Positions 59,747 through 64,000 of a stretch of DNA of 64,000 nt are shown here, in pieces. Numbering within the stretch: position 1 is the first letter of the stretch; each line of letters starts with the position of its first letter. Made by a program: the position numbers and the translations under genes. Origin of the DNA: Hofstenia miamia (lineage: Eukaryota > Xenacoelomorpha > Acoela > Hofsteniidae); assembly GCA_900660155.1 (NCBI GenBank), contig CABFPE010000602.1, positions 352,189-416,188 on the forward strand, written 5' to 3'. The notes below the pieces were generated by a model. The model was not told the DNA's origin and ran no database searches. It saw only the letters and a program-made list of their open reading frames with translations.

Positions 59747-60365
59747 TTACTCATTACAAGAGTTTAACAACTTATTTGTTATTCTAAAGTAACCTATTAC
59801 AGAAAGTTCGCTGAGGAAAAGTTTGTATGGAGTAAGCATGTGCCTAATAACTTTAATAAGGTCTGAATACTTAGCTTCGCAATTTACTGGATCCTTTAAT
59901 ATATCATTTCGCCCGATTTGAACAAAGATATTATCGATTTTGGTTCGAAGATATATTTCAAGTGTAGGTTGTAATTCTGAAATGCGTGCTCCTGGATACG
60001 ACTGAGCCGTGACTTCTTTGTTTTTAATTAAATTTTTCGATCGCAAGTTCCTAAACATAGAGCTATCTAAAACCTAAAAAATTAGTACCTGGTTTAATTT
60101 TACGCGGCTTCTTAGAAGAACGAGACGGGTTACTAGAAGATGTGGTAGTGGTAGGATTATTAGAATGTTGAGATTCGAGTGCAGGCGTAGATGTTTGCGT
60201 TGATGCGGCGGATGACGAAACCATGTTCAAGCGCTCTCGGAAGAAAATATGCAGTAAAAGTAATTCTTCTCTGTTGAGCGCTAGAAATGGGGCTGCTAAT
60301 TTCTTATGGGGGTCATTGGAATCTGTGAAAATTAGGACTTGACTATATTTTTCAACACTAACCAA
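59747..60365 (-). pseudogene. CR1-like LINE ORF1 with SGNH-esterase domain, broken
   Basis: The first part (60063-60365) has LALNREELLLLHIFFRERLN, then a Ser/Thr-rich linker and a basic stretch SSKKPRKIKPGTNF. Just after it, in another frame, comes DSSMFRNLR, fitting the catalytic Ser block (GDS) of SGNH hydrolases. Next (59747-60058) are SYPGARISELQPTLEIYL and IDNIFVQIGRNDILKD, fitting the GxND block. An esterase domain in ORF1 is known for CR1 elements. It probably belongs to the same element as LINE F downstream, whose endonuclease start would then fall near or in the gap. One frame change joins the two parts. Confidence 0.7.
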
Positions 60366-60513
60366 TTTAATAACAATGTTTCACAAACCAGTCTTTAAAC
60401 CAGCAACCATATAACAACTTAACACTAATCTATTTCTATTTTTCAGCAACTGTGTAAGACCCAAATTGCAGTGTTTGACAATACAAAACTCACTCATTTC
60501 TTTACTGCACACA

Positions 60514-61420
60514 TCAGCAAGCTGGTCTTGTCACCACGGCAGCCCATTGCAAAGTTCCTAGTAATGAGCGCAAATTGAATAGTTCTTCATCAGTTAACGA
60601 ACTATAAAGATCTTTAGCCCTATCAGCTGGAAGTTCAATCACAGTATAATTTATAATATAATCAGGTTGAAACAACAATGTCAAATCTATTATTCTTATT
60701 AAAAAAAGTTTGTACTCCAATTCCAATAAAAGTAAAGCTTGCAAAACTTTTTTTCCAATCGTAAACCTTTCAAAAATTTTAGCAATCACGTTGTTCAGAA
60801 AATATTCATTTCCTCCATAGACAGAATAATCTACATGTAACATCAGTATTCCTGAAATTTTACCAAATGAAAAATGAAAATATAGTGCCTGATCAATTTT
60901 GCTATCTCATTTAAAACATTGTGTGCTTTTTCATGCCAAATTCTTGGAGCATCAATGAATCCATATATACCCATATTTAACTTCCAATCTACAGACTTAG
61001 GAAGTCCCGCTTCTAGTGGTGATAATAGAAAGACTGGACGGTAAGGTTTGCGTTGTAAAAAAGCAGTTTTTACGTCTAATAAATAAGGTACAAAATTTAA
61101 TGAAGGCATATTTGAAAAAATTAGACGCACTGTTTCTTTAGTTACAGTTGGTTAATATGTAGTAATTTCTAAGAATCCTCTTGCAACTAATCTTGCTTTA
61201 GATGTTTGCCTGACCGTTGTATCTGTTTTCCATGAAAGAATCCATTTTGTTGAAATTGGATTACAAGGTACATCCCTTCTTTTTACTTCATCGACGACTT
61301 TATATTGAAACCAAATTTCTAGTTCTTTAACTTTTGCAGAAATAAATATTTCATCAAACTGTTTTATTTCCTCATCATCTACCAATTTTAATTCCAATAT
61401 TTCTCTGCTTTTTATTGTGC
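60514..61420 (-). mobile_element. Ty1/copia reverse-transcriptase fossil
   Basis: Minus-strand fossil of a copia-type RT. Pieces in order: STKWILSWKTD and SKARLVARGF (61152-61397), then LLDVKTAFLQRKPY and MGIYGFIDAPRIWH (60843-61130), then the region of the catalytic HVDD-type block and LRSLLGTLQWAAVVTRP (60514-60843). The order and the DVKTAFL and YG-DAPR-W blocks are diagnostic for copia. It is broken, with about three or more breaks. Integrase and LTRs were not seen. Confidence 0.88.
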
Positions 61421-61609
61421 ATCCAAAAAAATCAGGTGGTCTACGACATCGATTTACCTTTCTTAGAAATGGGAGTTATAATTATAATAATAATAACGCA
61501 GTTTACTCGTTCAAAGAGAGTCATAAAGAAAATTAATTTCCATTTAGGAAATTTGGTTCAACTACTACTGCTGGCATCAAAATTATCACTGATGCTCATA
61601 ATTTGAACC

Positions 61610-62594
61610 AACACTATGATTACGTCTGCATCAAAGCTTTGGATGTCTAAAGCATTTGACTTGCTTTCAAAGAGAAGTATCCTTTCAGAGTTAACCAGCA
61701 TCTTCCCTACTGTAAATCCTTTTGTTACTAACTGGGTATCAACTTCCTGACAGGAAGAAGACTTTACACTTCTGTTGTTGGTGAAGTTTCAACTCTCGGT
61801 ACAACTAACCAAGGTGTCTCTCAAAGCACGGTTGGAGGACCAACATATTATAATATTGCAGTTAATGACGTTGACGCTAGTTACAATAATGTAAAATCAA
61901 CTATTTTTGCTGATGACAACTCTGAAATTGTTGGGGGTTCTTTTGATAAAAATGATAGAGCAGCTGAGATTATTGACAACTTAGAAGAACAATTTAAAAA
62001 ATAGAAAAATTTGAAGTTCAATGTAGAATAATCCAAAAATTGATATATACCCGTCACAATGCTTGAGATATCCCAGAAATCAATGGGATCAAGCGGATTT
62101 CATCTCTAAGGGTTTTAGGTGTTGAATTTGATACTAAGATGAATTATAATACACATATTAGTAAAACCGTAGCCTCTGCAACATCCACACTTTTCCTTTT
62201 ACTAAGACTAGAGCATCTGGGTTTTCATAAAGATGAACAGGAGACATTATAATTCCTTAGTGCTAAGTAAAATCACTTATGAATGTTCCGTTTGGGGAGG
62301 GATTAACAAGCAAAATGAAAACAAAATTGATAAACTGCAGAGAAAGGCCGTAAGATTAGGAGTAATTGGTGAATACACCAGTATTAGAGTACATATAAAT
62401 ATGGCAGATGCGAAGCTCTTCAGGAAAGTAAATGATTCAGATTGTAAACATCCTTTTTGTTCTTTCATGAACGTTAGAAGTCAGCTTATTCCCACACAAA
62501 CACATGCGATTTTTTTCGAAACTTCATTTGAGTTATATATTTTCTTATTATAGATGATAATCTATAATTCAATAAAGGTTCCTATCTTATCTTA
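61610..62594 (+). mobile_element. LINE H: RT relic with 3' end
   Basis: Plus strand: MSKAFDLLSKRSILSEL, PFVTNWVINFLTGRRLYTS (with one frame change before it), GVSQSTVGGPTYYNIAVNDV (the usual GVPQGTVLGP block altered), then IFADDNSEIVGG with the catalytic FADD kept. Further on, SLVLSKITYECSVWGGINKQ and KLQRKAVRLG (62233-62553). The 3' end has AATAAAGG and a TCTTATCTTAT tail. Several stops and shifts. Its tail type equals that of LINE J. Confidence 0.85.
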
Positions 62595-63420
62595 TAGTAA
62601 ATAAAGCTCCTTGGTTGAATATCCATATATACCTTGAATCTACTAAGCAGTTGTAGATTATTATTAACACGTTTTGATTGCTTTTTCACTTTTTCATTCA
62701 AATATAGCTTCCTATCAAATGAGATTAAAGCCACTGGACACACAGGCCTTACCTTAAATGAAATAAGCAGGTATTTTGTCTTATCAACATTAAGTCTGAA
62801 ATTGTGGTCATAGCACCAGTTTTGCACATAGGATCAAAGTCATCTGCAAACTTTACCATGATGGTGTTAAGTATTAATGTTTGTACGTCAACATAAGTAA
62901 CATTAAAAAATGATGGACCATTGATAGCAACTTGTGGAATTCCACAATTTGTCAAGAGTATTGCAAATAGTTGTACATCAATTTTTGTCAATAGAAAATC
63001 CACTCCCTAAATAATTATCGCGTCATTCAAATGTGGAATTTTTCTTTCAAAAGCCTTACTTAAGTCTAGGAACAAAACAGAAATGCAATCCAAATCAAAG
63101 AACCTGCAGGCTTCAATAATTCTCAGCAATGCAGATTCAATGGATCATCTAGAACTTAAGGCAAACTGGTGTTTACCAGGCCATCTTTCACAGAGCCACC
63201 GATTCGAAACTGATTCATAAAGTACTGTTTCGAAATTTTTTGATAGAAGAGGCTTGATCGATATGCGCCGTGAATCATTAGGCCCACTCATTTGTTTTTT
63301 TTGGCATAGAGCGAATCTATGATCTAATGATTTTTGGTAGATTTCCTTGCGGATGCACAAAACATATAAATAGTGAATATGTATGGATAAACTGTGAGCA
63401 TTTTGTTTGAAAATCAAATC
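62595..63420 (-). mobile_element. LINE I: RT relic, tail to tail with LINE H
   Basis: Minus strand from 63420 down: SRRISIKPLLSKNFETVLYE, ESALLRIIEACRFFDLDCIS, VLFLDLSKAFERK, NGPSFFNVTYVDVQT, MVKFADDFD (catalytic FADD kept) and WCYDHNFRLNVDKTKYLLIS. The frame changes several times. The 3' end lies near 62595 with TTATTTACT, meeting the tail of LINE H. Confidence 0.82.
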
Positions 63421-63457
63421 TAGACGACGATTTTTTCATTTGAATAATGAATTTTAA

Positions 63458-64000
63458 GATAAGATATTCTTTATTTAGATAAATGTTAACAATTAAATAG
63501 CTGCAAATTTATCTGAATAGCGTCATTAAATTCTCAAAACACATATATACAATTCACATAAATTACAAAACAAATCTTCCAGGCTATGGATAAATTACCA
63601 TAGTACTATTTTAATAACGAGTTATAGTATAATCGTTGTTAAAAAATTTGTATCCCAGCCATGATTTACCAGAAATATAATTTTGCTTTAGAAAGATCTT
63701 TAAATACTTTTTAAAAGATTTCAATTTTTCAATATTTTTAATTTCTTTAGGTAGCGAATTTCAGGATCGAATGGCGACATAAAGTAAAGGATTTCTTTAA
63801 AACGTGTTTCTTGTACTTAACACATGTAAAATGTTTTGATCTTGAATTTTGTTTATGAGTAAATCCCATTATTGTAATCATAACATAAAGTGGTAGGTTT
63901 CTGGTTAGCTTGAAGAATGTCACAAGGGTATTCAATATGATGAGTTGTTTTGGAAAAATAATTGACCTAGAAATGTAATACAGTATTTAGTATTCTCCAA
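63458..64000 (-). mobile_element. LINE J: 3' end, running off the window
   Basis: Minus strand: SLPKEIKNIEKLKSFKKYLK, preceded by RS and a TGA where related proteins have Trp (WNSLP). Then FLKQNYISGKSWLGYKFF and a stop near 63610. The WNSLP-EI block is the usual extreme C-terminus of many LINE RT proteins. The 3' end is AATAAAGAATATCTTATCTT. The rest lies beyond 64000. Confidence 0.72.

Overview
This is AT-rich eukaryotic DNA (roughly 70% A+T by eye) from an animal. The evidence is a split gene with GT-AG introns encoding a small CTD phosphatase of the CTDSP/CTDSPL (SCP) family, set among metazoan mobile elements: CR1/Jockey-like LINEs, Ty3/gypsy and Ty1/copia relics, Tc1/mariner and hAT elements, and many hairpin MITEs. 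The composition suggests an invertebrate. I cannot name the species.

Layout. 1-4.9 kb: a mariner-type MITE, a gypsy gag-pol relic and a broken mariner-like transposase. 4.9-7.1 kb: a 5'-truncated LINE with a nearly complete reverse transcriptase. 8.3 kb: a hAT-type MITE with target duplication. 11.2-27.4 kb: the CTDSP-like host gene on the plus strand. Five coding exons are seen plus a possible short first exon. About 50 conserved codons between 13252 and 25486 are not visible and may lie in a 1000-N gap. Its 12-kb third intron holds a 90-bp satellite, a gypsy relic, a Tc1 element and a 930-bp foldback element, and ends in a 32-bp minisatellite that carries the splice acceptor in every unit. 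Another hairpin MITE lies in its last intron.

29-40 kb: a MITE interrupted at a TTAA by a second element, two LINEs meeting tail to tail, a nearly full-length but broken CR1-like LINE, a candidate two-exon small-protein gene, another LINE 3' end and an unclassified RT-bearing relic. 42.9-48.7 kb: a candidate two-exon minus-strand host gene for a protein with a C-terminal membrane anchor; its intron holds a mariner MITE and an 11-bp-period A-tract repeat.

49.6-53.5 kb: a gypsy relic with a 47-bp tandem array in its gag part. 55-64 kb: a GAGCC-rich element, a CR1-like LINE with an SGNH-esterase ORF1, a copia relic and three more LINE pieces, two of them again tail to tail. Single Ns at 36294, 53093, 57172 and 57535 sit at exact local duplications and look like unmerged contig ends.

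The host genes do not form a pathway; the window is mostly a graveyard of layered transposons around two or three host genes. I saw no convincing tRNA, rRNA or CRISPR array.
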